Source of the DNA: Paenalcaligenes sp035302345
GTDB taxonomy: Bacteria; Pseudomonadota; Gammaproteobacteria; Burkholderiales; Burkholderiaceae_B
Reading direction: 5' to 3'
DNA: 15,065 nt
Assembly (NCBI GenBank): GCA_035302345.1
Contig: DATGSS010000060.1
Location: 1 to 15,065, forward strand
Shown: piece after piece, positions 14,351-15,065 of the stretch
Numbering within the stretch: the stretch's first letter is position 1
Layout: each line of letters starts with the position of its first letter
Made by a program: the position numbers and the translations under genes
Notes under the pieces: model-generated
What the model was told of the DNA's origin: nothing
Database searches by the model: none
The model's input: only the letters and a program-made list of their open reading frames with translations

Positions 14351-15016
14351 TTATTCTTTGCCGACTGAATCTTGAATGGCCTTATCAGCTTTGCTGGCAC
14401 CACTTTTGATGGCATCACCGGCACGCTCAAGAGCATCTTCAGTGGCTTCTTTGGCCCGCTCGGCTTTTTCTAAAAGTTTATCGCCCAGAGCTTCGCTGTC
14501 TTTTTTAACCATTTCGGCATCATCCTCAGCGACTTCTTTTACCTGCTCTTCCTTTTCTTCTAGGGTGTCAGTTTCTTCTTTGGTCTTGGCTTCGGCAGCG
14601 GCGGCAGCTTGGTCAGCTTCTTCGGCCTCTTTCTCAGCCTTTTCAGCTAATTCATCAGCCTTATCTTTGGCTTCTTCGGCTTTTTCATCAGCTGCTTCTT
14701 TAGCCTCTTTTGCTAATTCTTCTGCTTTGTCTTTAGCTTCCTCAGCCTTTTCCTTGGTCTTGTCAGCTAATTCTTCTGCCTTCTCTTTGGCATCGTCTGC
14801 AGCATCTGCAGCGGCCTCTTTAACGTCCTCGGCTGTATCTTTGGCCTGCTCTACAACATCTTTATCCTTGGTAGCAGGGGTTGACTCTGTTTGACTTTGG
14901 CTACTGGCTGCGGGTGCCGCAGGTGCAGCGTCTTTCTTGTCATCAGAGCATGCGGCCAATACAGTGACCGATGTCAATGCTGCCAAAACAGATAAATATA
15001 GGCGGTTCATTTTCAT
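14351..15016 (-). CDS. Ala/Glu/Lys-rich helical lipoprotein
   Basis: This encodes a 221-residue predicted lipoprotein. MKMNRLYLSVLAALTSVTVL is a signal peptide followed by the lipobox LAAC, with Cys23 as the lipidated residue. Serine at +2 favours delivery to the outer membrane over retention in the inner one. Residues about 28-50 are an Ala/Pro/Ser/Thr linker. From about 54 to 200 the protein is almost entirely Ala, Glu, Lys and Asp in helix-forming order. It contains a repeated block (EKAEEAKDKAEELA at 89-102, EKAEEAKDKADELA at 111-124) with a 22-residue offset, twice the 11-residue period of apolipoprotein- and LEA-like amphipathic helices. No enzymatic motif is seen. It may span the periplasm or bind membrane or peptidoglycan; this is inference. 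The start has AAGGA upstream. Its family is not recognised with certainty. Confidence 0.8.
   Translation of the reverse strand: MKMNRLYLSVLAALTSVTVLAACSDDKKDAAPAAPAASSQSQTESTPATKDKDVVEQAKDTAEDVKEAAADAADDAKEKAEELADKTKEKAEEAKDKAEELAKEAKEAADEKAEEAKDKADELAEKAEKEAEEADQAAAAAEAKTKEETDTLEEKEEQVKEVAEDDAEMVKKDSEALGDKLLEKAERAKEATEDALERAGDAIKSGASKADKAIQDSVGKE
14645..14752 (-). repeat. Imperfect 66-bp-offset repeat inside the lipoprotein gene
   Basis: Two 42-base units (14711-14752 and 14645-14686) encode almost the same 14 residues, differing by one Glu/Asp change. Most of their base differences fall at third codon positions. This points to an old duplication kept by selection on the protein rather than a recent slippage event. 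Confidence 0.6.
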
Positions 15017-15065
15017 AACAATCCTTTATGAAAGTAATTAAGTTAGCGAAAAATTTTGTGCTGTT

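Noticed and set aside
14376..14894. A 172-codon Ser/Ala-rich open frame on the plus strand.
   Set aside because: It is antisense to the Ala/Glu/Lys-rich lipoprotein gene. The open frame results from that biased composition. It has no ribosome site or recognisable domain.

Overview
The window looks like chromosomal core DNA of a Gram-negative proteobacterium. It is most likely a betaproteobacterium of the Burkholderiales (Alcaligenaceae-like) with moderate GC. The reasons are the order rpmI-rplT-pheS-pheT-ihfA-merR-like gene, the ubiK/comM neighbourhood, and a SUF Fe-S operon led by an Rrf2 regulator. The family-level placement is inference. Almost everything is on the minus strand; one gene is on the plus strand.

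Layout, left to right. (1) 1-4599, minus strand: an SUF iron-sulfur cluster assembly operon. In transcription order it is Rrf2/IscR-like regulator, sufB, sufC, sufD, sufS (cut by the window edge). The genes are tightly packed, with TAATG or ATGA overlaps at three junctions. (2) 4600-4706: a short divergent control region with a perfect inverted repeat inside the suf promoter. (3) 4707-6248, plus strand: a single reading frame that reads as an ECF sigma-factor-like protein fused to an RskA-type transmembrane anti-sigma factor. This is the most unusual gene here. (4) 6253-12171, minus strand: a translation and nucleoid operon. In transcription order it is rpmI (L35), rplT (L20), pheS, pheT, ihfA, a MerR-like regulator and a DUF455 ferritin-like protein. 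It starts from a good sigma-70 promoter and a structured leader. infC, which normally precedes rpmI, is absent. (5) 12172-14255: comM and ubiK, minus strand. (6) 14256-15065: a strong terminator and a long helical, Ala/Glu/Lys-rich lipoprotein gene.

How they fit together: the suf genes make and deliver Fe-S clusters, and the Rrf2 protein probably senses cluster status and represses its own promoter. The divergent fusion gene shares that 107-bp control region, so both may answer to the same operator (inference). The ribosomal protein/PheRS/IHF operon is a standard housekeeping unit. Its leader RNA can form two mutually exclusive pairings, one of which covers the rpmI ribosome-binding site. That is a plausible form of the known L20 autoregulation.

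There is no gene-free stretch longer than 300 bases. I saw no rRNA or tRNA gene, insertion sequence, CRISPR array or prophage.
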